In this document: positions 7,836-15,468 of the stretch, one piece after another
Layout: every line of letters starts with the position of its first letter
Numbering within the stretch: position 1 is the first letter of the stretch
Source: Dyadobacter frigoris
GTDB lineage: Bacteria; Bacteroidota; Bacteroidia; Cytophagales; Spirosomataceae
Length of the DNA stretch: 64,000 nt
Reading direction: 5' to 3'
Assembly (NCBI RefSeq): GCF_005280585.1
Contig: NZ_SZVO01000011.1
Location: 186,391-250,390, forward strand
The notes under the pieces: generated by a model
What the model was told of the DNA's origin: nothing
What the model saw: only the letters and a program-made list of their open reading frames with translations
The model's database searches: none
Translations under genes and position numbers: made by a program

Positions 7836-10067
7836 ATGCGTAAGCCCTTTTATTTATCACTCCTCCTGCTTTGTGCTGCTTTAATTTTTTATTCGTGCAG
7901 TAAATCGTCGATGAAACAGCCTGTTCACGAAGACAAACCTTTCCTTCAGGATTACAGCATTAAATATTATTCTGATACGACAAAATTAAATCTACTGGCT
8001 GCTTATTCAGACAGAAACGGCGTAATCCAGATTCTTTCAAAAGAGGGATTACAACATCCCCATGATGGACAATTTCTGTATCACGGTTCGATAGAAGCTG
8101 ACAATTCGTATCGTTTCATGAAATCCAAGAAAATTTCTGCAACGGGTGTTTATGACAAACAACTTGTTTATTTGAGCGATTCTGTGGTTTTCAGCAATGC
8201 GTGGGCAGGAACATTATTTTCAAAACATACCTTACCGGGTGCCAAACTTTTTGCTGGTGGAAAAGATTTTACGTTTCTGGTTTCCGATGGAAAATTGTTA
8301 CAACTTATCAAGGATTCAAAAAATCTTTATAGCGGAGCTTTACCGGATGACGAAACAATTTCGATACGTTATCAGGAAAATACAGGTGATTTCTGGATTC
8401 TTGGAAAGAAAACTTTGTATGTTTTATCATCTGGCAATGTATTGACAAAGGCTTTTGACGGTGCGAATTTTACTTCGTTTGACGTTGTCAGTAATGGCAA
8501 AAAAATTGTCATCGGTACAACAGACGGTTTTATTGAATTTGATCCTGTCGCTAAAAAACAAGTTGGAACAATCAATAAAAAACTTCCGGCAACGAATATA
8601 ACTTTTGTGCAGGAAGTAAACAGAAAAGTTTGGTTTGGATCGGATCAGGGTGCATTTGCACTTCGGGCCGATAACAAGTTTGATTATTATTATGGCGAAC
8701 GCTGGCTGCCGGGAAATAAAGTAATCCACATTTCCGAAGGTCCGGAAAATTCAGTTTTGGTATTGACAACGGCTGGTTTGGGACAAATTGCATTCAAAGA
8801 AATGACCCTTCAGGATAAGGCTGTTTATTACGAAGAACAAGTTCGTTTAAGACATATTCGTAATGGATTCAACGCTTCGCTGGATGGTATGGAAAAAGGA
8901 AATCTTTCAACAGGTTATATGTCCGATTCTGATAATGACGGACTTTGGACAACCATGTATTTGGGCGGAGAAATTTTCCGTTACGCTGCTACCAAAGATT
9001 CTGTTGCGCTGCAAAATTGCCGTGAGTCACTGGATGCTATTGAACGTTTGTATACCGTAAATCCTGTTCCCGGTTTTCCCGCACGGTCTTTTGAGCGTAG
9101 TGGGCATAAAGAAAGTCTTTCAGATTCGGATCGCTGGCAGCCATCTCCTGAAAAGGAATGGACATGGAAATCAACTACCAGCAGTGATGAAATTATCGGT
9201 CACGTTTTTGCCTTTGGCGCCATAGCAGAACTGATCGATGACGAGCCGATGAAGAAAAAAGCGATTATGCTTTTGGATACGGTTATGTCTCATATTGTCA
9301 AAAACGATATGTATCTGGTTGATTTTGATGGAAAACCGACGATGTGGGGAAAATGGAATCCTAAATATGTCAACTCATTTCCTACCAATGTTGGCGACAG
9401 AAAATTGAATTCTTCCAATATTGTTTCGATGCTGCAAACGGCTTATCATTTTACCAAAAAGGAAAAATATAAAGCCAAAGCATTTGAACTGATGAATAAA
9501 TACGGCTACTACGAAAACATGATGCGCCCGATGAGTGAAATCGGAAAGGCACCCGCCAATGCTGACGAACACGCCAAACACATGTCGGACGGCTGGAACC
9601 ATTCGGATGATGAAATGTATTTTATCGGGTACTGGGGATTGTATCGCTATCCTTTCAATGATACTTTGAAAACCGCTTACAAAAAGCAAATTCTTGATCA
9701 CTGGCAAGTAGAACGACCGGAAAAAGAAGGTGCCTGGAATATATTTACTGCTTTAACCGGTACAGATGAATTTGATTTGAAAGAAGCAGTCTGGTATTTG
9801 CAGGAATATCCGTTGGATATGATCAACTGGTCAATCAAAAACAGTCATAGAAAAGATATTGATCTGATCGAACCTAACTTTCGCAAACAGACAACAAAAG
9901 AAGTTTTACCTCCTGACGAAAGACCTGTAAAACGTCACAACAGCAATACTTTTGATCTGGATCGTGACGGCGTAGGTGGTACTTCCGAAGAAAGCGCCGG
10001 CGATATCTGGCTTTTGCCTTACTGGATGGGAAGATATTTGGGCGTGATCAGCGCACCAGCAAAATAA
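7836..10067 (+). CDS. Lipoprotein paralogous to the propeller/helical protein at 3187-5463
   Basis: The 743-residue protein has a clean lipoprotein signal (hydrophobic stretch ending FYSC at about residue 21). An N-terminal beta-rich half (about 30-330) contains propeller-like repeats such as KVWFGSDQGAF. It is followed by a helical half sharing many motifs with the upstream paralog: a TTSSDE/DTSSDE stretch, LVDFDGKPT versus LVDVDGKPT, RHIR, FRYAATK, and the terminal LPYWMGRYLG. Conservation of acidic and aromatic residues in the C-terminal half points to a shared catalytic or binding role there. I do not recognise a characterised family. The two paralogs bracket the deacetylase and sialidase-like genes in one operon. 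Confidence 0.72.
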   Translation: MRKPFYLSLLLLCAALIFYSCSKSSMKQPVHEDKPFLQDYSIKYYSDTTKLNLLAAYSDRNGVIQILSKEGLQHPHDGQFLYHGSIEADNSYRFMKSKKISATGVYDKQLVYLSDSVVFSNAWAGTLFSKHTLPGAKLFAGGKDFTFLVSDGKLLQLIKDSKNLYSGALPDDETISIRYQENTGDFWILGKKTLYVLSSGNVLTKAFDGANFTSFDVVSNGKKIVIGTTDGFIEFDPVAKKQVGTINKKLPATNITFVQEVNRKVWFGSDQGAFALRADNKFDYYYGERWLPGNKVIHISEGPENSVLVLTTAGLGQIAFKEMTLQDKAVYYEEQVRLRHIRNGFNASLDGMEKGNLSTGYMSDSDNDGLWTTMYLGGEIFRYAATKDSVALQNCRESLDAIERLYTVNPVPGFPARSFERSGHKESLSDSDRWQPSPEKEWTWKSTTSSDEIIGHVFAFGAIAELIDDEPMKKKAIMLLDTVMSHIVKNDMYLVDFDGKPTMWGKWNPKYVNSFPTNVGDRKLNSSNIVSMLQTAYHFTKKEKYKAKAFELMNKYGYYENMMRPMSEIGKAPANADEHAKHMSDGWNHSDDEMYFIGYWGLYRYPFNDTLKTAYKKQILDHWQVERPEKEGAWNIFTALTGTDEFDLKEAVWYLQEYPLDMINWSIKNSHRKDIDLIEPNFRKQTTKEVLPPDERPVKRHNSNTFDLDRDGVGGTSEESAGDIWLLPYWMGRYLGVISAPAK

Positions 10068-10074
10068 CCGGATT

Positions 10075-11460
10075 ATGAGCACATTATTTTCGTCCGCATT
10101 TCTCACGTTAATACTATTATCGATGTCATCCCGCCAACCGGAAAAAGAAACCGAAGAAAAACAGATTACACATGATCTGACCTATAATCACGATCTGGAC
10201 AATAACGACAATTTTTCTCCTGACGGCCAATGGCTTGTGTATGATACCCGCACGGATGACGGCGGAATTCCGGAATCTCCGCGGATTGAAAAAGTAAATG
10301 TAAAAACGGGTGAAGTAAAAGTGCTTTTCAAGGTAGAAAATAATGGAACCTGGGGTCCCGGCGCAGGTGCAGTAAGTTACAGTCCGCAGGAAAATTCGGT
10401 TGTTTTTATTCATGGTCTTGAAAATAGCACCAAAGAAAATCCATATCAGCAATGGCGCCGTACCGCTGTGATTATTGAAGATTCAAAACCGAACGTCCCC
10501 ATATATATGGACGCCCGGGATGTAACATTTCCTTATACCCCGGGTGCTTTACGCGGCGGCACACATCGCCATGAATGGAGCGGAGATGGCCAGTGGATCG
10601 GTTTTACTTATAATGATGCGATTTTAAAAGAACTTGAAGATGCAACCGGCGTAAAAAGAAATCTCAGAACGGTTGGTGTTTCAAAAAAAATAAAGGCCGT
10701 TCATGTTGACAAAAATGCTGAAAATGTTTCTGGTGGATGGTTCAGCACACTGGTGGTTCGCGTAGTGCCAGAACCTAAACCGGGCAGTGACGAAATTAGT
10801 CATGCTGTAAGTGACAGTTGGGTTGGAACAAATGGATATCGCCGTGCCGATGGAAAAATGCAGATAGCAAGAGCATTTTTAGGTACTGTTATTGATAAAA
10901 ATGGGAAACCCGTACCGGAAGTATTTGTGGTGGACATTCCGGATGATATTACCCAGCCGGGAGAATTTGGCCCGCTGGAAGGAACCGCAACTGATTTCCC
11001 TATGCCTCCAAAAGGTACCGTTCAACGAAGACTGACTTTTACGGCTGATACAAAATATCCCGGCTGTTCTGGTGTTGTCCGGTCTTCGCCGGATGGAAAT
11101 GCTCTTGCTTATTTAGCGAAAGATGAAAAAGGCATAGCACAAATATTTCTATTATCTCCTGCCGGTGGAAAACCTCAGCAATTGACAGAACATGAATCAG
11201 ATGTCTCAGGTAATTTGCGCTGGCATCCCGATGGAAAACACGTGAGTTACATCTGGAACGGAAGTATTATGTTATGCCAAACAGGAAATACTCCATTCAA
11301 AGATCGCTATCAAACCTTAACAGCATCATCAAAACCAGCTCCAACAAATATTGTCTGGGCGCATGACGGAAAAATGTTTGCTTTTAACAGGCCTGTGAAA
11401 GATGAAAATGGGAAGGGTACAACTTTACAGGTATTTGTAAAATCGTATACATCAAAATAA
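10075..11460 (+). CDS. DUF3748 (YidR-like) TolB-type propeller protein
   Basis: The 461-residue protein begins 7 bp after the previous stop. A short hydrophobic N-terminus (LFSSAFLTLILLSM) suggests export. The rest resembles E. coli YidR (DUF3748) along most of its length: an N-terminal DGQWLVYDTR motif, an FPYTPGALRGGTHRHEWS segment, PGSDEI, FGPLEGTATDFP, and QRRLTFT with a PAGGKPQQLTEH segment near the end. WD40-like/TolB repeats make a six-bladed propeller likely. The function of the family is unknown; in E. coli the gene lies next to galactonate genes. Here it closes the operon that starts at 1268, with only 6 bp to the convergent Uma2 gene. Confidence 0.85.
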   Translation: MSTLFSSAFLTLILLSMSSRQPEKETEEKQITHDLTYNHDLDNNDNFSPDGQWLVYDTRTDDGGIPESPRIEKVNVKTGEVKVLFKVENNGTWGPGAGAVSYSPQENSVVFIHGLENSTKENPYQQWRRTAVIIEDSKPNVPIYMDARDVTFPYTPGALRGGTHRHEWSGDGQWIGFTYNDAILKELEDATGVKRNLRTVGVSKKIKAVHVDKNAENVSGGWFSTLVVRVVPEPKPGSDEISHAVSDSWVGTNGYRRADGKMQIARAFLGTVIDKNGKPVPEVFVVDIPDDITQPGEFGPLEGTATDFPMPPKGTVQRRLTFTADTKYPGCSGVVRSSPDGNALAYLAKDEKGIAQIFLLSPAGGKPQQLTEHESDVSGNLRWHPDGKHVSYIWNGSIMLCQTGNTPFKDRYQTLTASSKPAPTNIVWAHDGKMFAFNRPVKDENGKGTTLQVFVKSYTSK

Positions 11461-11466
11461 CGAAAG

Positions 11467-12033
11467 TCAGGCTTCCTTTTGAAAAGAAACTTTGTTGTAC
11501 ACCTTGCTAAGCGGTAATTCTATGTTGAAATGGTTGAGTTTTATGATGTCATCCATTTTTTCATAAAATTCAACATACCAACGTTCGCCCTCACGTGTAT
11601 AGATTTCCACAAAACAATTGTTCTGCTCAACGATGATATAATAATGTAATGAACTTATGGATCTATATTCATTAAGCTTTGTGATGCGATCTGTTTTTTC
11701 CGTACTTTTTGAGATTACTTCAACAATCAACAGCGGTTCAGTCGCATACTTTTCTTTATTACCATCTTCTTTGAAAATAAAGAAGTCAGGAATACGGAAG
11801 ATATTTCCTTCGCTAACCTGCAATTTGACAGAATTTTGCATAAAAGCATAAGGCTCATCTTCCAGCAAACTTCCTAAATATCTGTGTATATTTCCAGCGA
11901 TCCGATTCGCTGTAACCGATTCTCCCGACATCTCTGTAATTTCTCCGTTTACGTATTCGAAACGCCCTTCGTGCGTTTCGCAAAACTTAAAGTACTCTTC
12001 CAGGCTGTGAAGTTTTTCGGCTACTGCTTCCAT
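11467..12033 (-). CDS. Uma2-family PD-(D/E)XK endonuclease-like protein
   Basis: The 188-residue protein matches Uma2 (DUF820), a restriction-endonuclease-fold family that is widespread in Bacteroidetes and cyanobacteria. Visible motifs are an N-terminal Y..F..HEGRFEYVNGEI segment, the catalytic RIPDFFIF aspartate and the LIVEVISKST glutamate region with its x-E-V core. Length is typical (about 190). No methylase or toxin partner is adjacent. It converges on the YidR-like gene and reads as an isolated accessory gene. Whether it cuts DNA is not established for most family members. Confidence 0.85.
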   Translation of the reverse strand: MEAVAEKLHSLEEYFKFCETHEGRFEYVNGEITEMSGESVTANRIAGNIHRYLGSLLEDEPYAFMQNSVKLQVSEGNIFRIPDFFIFKEDGNKEKYATEPLLIVEVISKSTEKTDRITKLNEYRSISSLHYYIIVEQNNCFVEIYTREGERWYVEFYEKMDDIIKLNHFNIELPLSKVYNKVSFQKEA

Positions 12034-12171
12034 AAGATTTTCATTTTTATCAAAAATACATTTTAAATCTGAAATCTTAAACGATTATTCCTCTTGATTA
12101 TATTTTAATCAAATGATTCATAGAGTATTATAAATACGAATAAAGATCTCCTTTCGAGAGTATGCAAAAAT

Positions 12172-12203
12172 AAAAATCCGGTAAGCACACCTACCGGATT
12201 TTT
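12172..12203 (-). terminator. Intrinsic terminator of the glucuronate block
   Basis: A 12-bp perfect stem (AAAAATCCGGTA/TACCGGATTTTT) with an 8-nt loop lies 29 bp beyond the stop of the oxidoreductase gene at 12232. It is symmetrical enough to work both ways. Confidence 0.85.
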
Positions 12204-12231
12204 ATCATACCAGAAAATTATTTCCTATTTC

Positions 12232-13665
12232 TTAACCTTTCACTTTTGTAGTACCATAAGGTCCGCGCTGAGGCCTTGACAAACTTGCGTTGGCTTCTGC
12301 ATCGTTAATGAAATGCTCTTTTTTAGGATCCCATTGTAGTTTACGTCCAAGTTTCATGGCTGTATGGGCAAGGAGACAAGCAGAGCATGAACGATGTGCG
12401 ATTTCCGCCGTGCTGATATTTGGCTTACCGCTTTGAATACTTTCCAGCCAGTTTCTGTGCTGCTCAGGACTATCATACAAATGAATCTCGTTTTGCTGAA
12501 TTACAGATCCCAGGATTTTGCTGTCACTTGCATAAAAGGCTTCGTTTTTTGCACTGGCCTGTGCTGCACCCGGATCAGACGCAGTAACGCCTACATTACC
12601 ACGTGAAACAAAAATCCAGCCTTCGGTACCTTCAAACTTTACACCGTTTGGGTTACTGCCACCTATTTCCATTTCGACGCCATTGGCATATTTTGCATGG
12701 ACAAGAAAATCTCCATGCACATCCCACAATCCCGAACCTGCCGCCGGGAACGTTGCTTTTCCTTCAATTTCAATCGGGCCGGTTAATTCGGTATCCATTC
12801 CCCAGTGTGCTATATCAATATGATGTGATCCCCAACCGGTGATCATTCCCGCGCCAAATTGTTCGAGACGCAGCCATCCCGGACGGTCATTGATATCTGT
12901 CTGCGAATGAACCCGGTCCAGCGTGTAATATATTTCCGGCGTAGAGCCAAGCCACATATCATAATTAAAATTCGAAGGCACGGGCATCTTATCCGTTTTT
13001 CCTCCCGCCGGATCTCCGGGAAGTCCGATGTATACTTTTTTCAAAGTACCAATCCGTCCATTACGAACCAGCTCACATGTTCTTTTGAATTGTGGCCACG
13101 GACTTGCCGAACGTTGCTGACTGCCAAGCTGGAAAATAACTTTCTTTTTGTGGACCATATCGCTCAGCATTCTACCTTCCTGAATGGTTAGAGATGTTGG
13201 TTTTTGCATGTAAATATGCTTCCCGGCAGCAGCAGCCTCCATCGCAGGCTGTGCATGCCAGTGATCCGGTGTACTGATAATAACCGCGTCAATATCTTTC
13301 CTGGCAAGAATTTCGTGATAATCATCATAAGTTTTCACGTCCAGGTAATTTGCTTTTCCGGTCCGGTCAGCATATTTTTTTTCTATCCATATTTTCCCTT
13401 TTGCCAGGCGGTTTTTATCAAGATCTGCAACTGCGATGACATGCGCTGCTTCATTCTTAATTACTTCCGGTAAATCATGCGAAGAACCGATTCGGCCAAA
13501 ACCGATTTGTCCTATATTGATTTTATTGCTTGGTGCATTTTTCCCAAATACATTTGACGGAACAATGGTAGGAAATACCGATGCTGCAATAATACCAGCG
13601 GTGCCTGTTCCGGCTTTTTTGAGGAATGACCTTCTGCTTTGATTTTTTTCTTCTGAATTTTGCAT
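12232..13665 (-). CDS. Tat-exported Gfo/Idh/MocA-family oxidoreductase
   Basis: The 477-residue protein starts with a twin-arginine signal (SRRSFLKKAG, Arg11-Arg12), then a hydrophobic stretch to about residue 41, so it should fold with its cofactor and cross the membrane. The Rossmann NAD(P) motif IGQIGFGRIG follows. The catalytic K of the EKP signature is kept as YMQKPTS. The C-terminal half is the usual beta-sheet substrate domain with WGSHHIDIAHWGM. Exported members of the family are very common in Bacteroidetes and act on sugars or sugar acids; a glycosidase-like use of NAD is known for some. It is the last gene of the minus-strand glucuronate block, 75 bp after the ThuA gene. Confidence 0.88.
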   Translation of the reverse strand: MQNSEEKNQSRRSFLKKAGTGTAGIIAASVFPTIVPSNVFGKNAPSNKINIGQIGFGRIGSSHDLPEVIKNEAAHVIAVADLDKNRLAKGKIWIEKKYADRTGKANYLDVKTYDDYHEILARKDIDAVIISTPDHWHAQPAMEAAAAGKHIYMQKPTSLTIQEGRMLSDMVHKKKVIFQLGSQQRSASPWPQFKRTCELVRNGRIGTLKKVYIGLPGDPAGGKTDKMPVPSNFNYDMWLGSTPEIYYTLDRVHSQTDINDRPGWLRLEQFGAGMITGWGSHHIDIAHWGMDTELTGPIEIEGKATFPAAGSGLWDVHGDFLVHAKYANGVEMEIGGSNPNGVKFEGTEGWIFVSRGNVGVTASDPGAAQASAKNEAFYASDSKILGSVIQQNEIHLYDSPEQHRNWLESIQSGKPNISTAEIAHRSCSACLLAHTAMKLGRKLQWDPKKEHFINDAEANASLSRPQRGPYGTTKVKG

Positions 13666-13697
13666 AGGATTCGGGATTTTTAGGATTCGATAGTCGC

Positions 13698-13735
13698 CAT
13701 AGGGCGTTGCCCTATGTTAATATATGACGGCCTTT
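13698..13735. repeat. REP-like palindrome between two genes of the block
   Basis: A perfect 8-bp stem, CATAGGGC/GCCCTATG with a GTT loop (13698-13716), is followed at about 13730 by a CCTTTCAGG mini-palindrome. It sits in the 75-bp gap between the ThuA gene and the oxidoreductase gene. Hairpins of this form are typical of dispersed intergenic repeats in Bacteroidetes (recollection, not checked). It may also shape mRNA decay between the two genes. Confidence 0.5.
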
Positions 13736-13740
13736 CAGGT

Positions 13741-14580
13741 CTATTTTATTCTGATTTCGTCGTTTGGGGTTTTGGCATAGGCGTTGTTGTAGTTCCGTGG
13801 TTTTTGCGGTCCGATGGCCCATTCAATTCCACCCAATATATGTTTGCGCAGATCTTCCTTTAAATAATCGCCTTTTTCGTGACCTAAGGAAGTATAAAAT
13901 GCCCGTCCACCGTCGTAGTTGTGCCACCAAACGGATGGGAATATCGTCCCAAAAGTATCAAGCGCTTTTCCCGCAGGTTTCTGAATGGTGGTATGATCAT
14001 TCACCGCCAGCACATTAAGATTTACCGCCATTTCTTTCAGGAAGTAAAATTCATCCAGATCCCGGTTCCATTTTTGAGGTAAATGTGCCAGCGAAGGATT
14101 TTTTGGATCAAGAACATTGACGGTAAAACTCTGACCGGGTTCATGCCAGAAAAATGTTCCCCCCAATAAATTCTTGAACCATTTCCAGCTTCTTTCCGTA
14201 CCACAAGCAGAATGTAAACCAACGAAATTGCCACCCGCTTGTATATACCGCATCAGTGCAACACGCTGTGCGTCTGTATCAAAAACATCATTATTTGTAT
14301 TGGAAAAAACCAAAGCGTCATATTGTTTCAAATTCTCATCCGTGAATTTTGCAGGATCATCCGTGGCATCAACAGCAAAACCATATTGCTTGCCAAGCGA
14401 CTGAATAGCCTCCACGGAATTGGCAATATTATCATGGATATACCCTTTCCCGTTTTTGGTATAAACCAGGATTTTCACTTTGTTCCACTTTATTTTTTGA
14501 GCCTGTAACGGGGCGTAACAAAACGTAAGTGTTATGAGAAGAACAAAGCACACTAACTTTTCGAAAACTGTTTTTTTCAT
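13741..14580 (-). CDS. Secreted ThuA-domain protein
   Basis: The 279-residue protein has a signal peptide (residues about 1-28, ending LQAQ). The rest is one ThuA (trehalose utilisation) domain, a glutamine-amidotransferase-like fold: an N-terminal KILVYTKNGKGYIH strand, YDALVFSNTNND, a GGNFVGLHSACG segment and a C-terminal RAFYTSLGHEKG segment. ThuA proteins are linked to oxidation of sugars to keto forms in rhizobia, but the activity is not known. It lies between the SDR and the exported oxidoreductase, matching the usual ThuA plus Gfo/Idh pairing. A second ThuA domain begins the large protein at 34515. Confidence 0.88.
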   Translation of the reverse strand: MKKTVFEKLVCFVLLITLTFCYAPLQAQKIKWNKVKILVYTKNGKGYIHDNIANSVEAIQSLGKQYGFAVDATDDPAKFTDENLKQYDALVFSNTNNDVFDTDAQRVALMRYIQAGGNFVGLHSACGTERSWKWFKNLLGGTFFWHEPGQSFTVNVLDPKNPSLAHLPQKWNRDLDEFYFLKEMAVNLNVLAVNDHTTIQKPAGKALDTFGTIFPSVWWHNYDGGRAFYTSLGHEKGDYLKEDLRKHILGGIEWAIGPQKPRNYNNAYAKTPNDEIRIK

Positions 14581-14618
14581 TGCAGGAATTTGATTTTAAG
14601 GATTAGGAACGATTACTA

Positions 14619-15410
14619 TTAAAATCCGATTGAGTTACCGCCATCCACAGGAAGCGAAACTCCGGTAATAAATTTGGCTGCGTCCGAGGCTAGAAATACC
14701 GTTGCCCAACCGACATCATCCGGTTTGCCCCAGGTCCCCATCGGTGTGCGGTCCATGGCTTTGTCGCGACGAGACGGATCACCGTTCATGGCCGTCAGCA
14801 TCATAGGTGTTTCTATAAATCCGGGTGCAACGGCATTTATTCTGACGTTATAGGGTGAAAATTCAGTAGTTAGCGCTTTCACCATACCAGCCACAGCTGA
14901 TTTGGAAGCCGTGTATGCAACCACACGATCGATTCCATAAATGGCGGCCATAGAAGTGATCATAATAATGGAACCTGATTTACGGTTAATCATTCGTTTT
15001 CCACATTCACGGGTCATTGAAAAAACAGCGTGTAAATTGGTCTGGATCACTTTGTCAAAATCTTCATCCGTAACTTCCACTGCAAATTTTTTCATATTGA
15101 TTCCAGCATTATTCACCAGAATATCAATAGGTCCGCATTTGTTTTCGATGGCTTCCACCAAGGCCGGAATCGTAGCCAACTGTGTAATATCATTGACGAA
15201 ATATTCCGCTTTCGACCCTAGTTTTTCGACCGCTTCCTGTAAAACTTCCTCCCGCCGACCGGTCAATACAACTCTGGCGCCGACCTGAACCATGCAATTA
15301 GCAATATAAAATCCGATACCACTTCCTCCACCGGTAATAAGCGCAAGTTTACCTTCCAGAGAAAAAACAGAAGGTTGAAAGGTCTGTTCGTTAAGCGTTG
15401 ATTCAGGCAT
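14619..15410 (-). CDS. SDR oxidoreductase, probable mannonate/fructuronate-step enzyme
   Basis: The 263-residue classical short-chain dehydrogenase has the cofactor motif ITGGGSGIG near residue 25, NNAG, a catalytic Ser in ITSMAA, and the YTASK Tyr/Lys pair. The C-terminal PVDGG motif is standard. B. subtilis YjmF (UxuB) is an SDR that acts beside mannonate dehydratase, so interconversion of D-fructuronate and D-mannonate is the best guess from position, 58 bp after the mannonate dehydratase/GH67 gene. A gluconate 5-dehydrogenase-like role is the alternative. The enzyme would be cytoplasmic, with no signal peptide. Confidence 0.82.
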   Translation of the reverse strand: MPESTLNEQTFQPSVFSLEGKLALITGGGSGIGFYIANCMVQVGARVVLTGRREEVLQEAVEKLGSKAEYFVNDITQLATIPALVEAIENKCGPIDILVNNAGINMKKFAVEVTDEDFDKVIQTNLHAVFSMTRECGKRMINRKSGSIIMITSMAAIYGIDRVVAYTASKSAVAGMVKALTTEFSPYNVRINAVAPGFIETPMMLTAMNGDPSRRDKAMDRTPMGTWGKPDDVGWATVFLASDAAKFITGVSLPVDGGNSIGF

Positions 15411-15468
15411 TTTATTAAATAATTATTGACAAATTTTGAAACGTAAGAATTGACATGATTACAAAAAA

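Noticed and set aside
1268..11460. Classical polysaccharide utilisation locus
   Set aside because: There is no SusC-like receptor or SusD-like protein in the window, and only loose matches to known glycosidases in this run.
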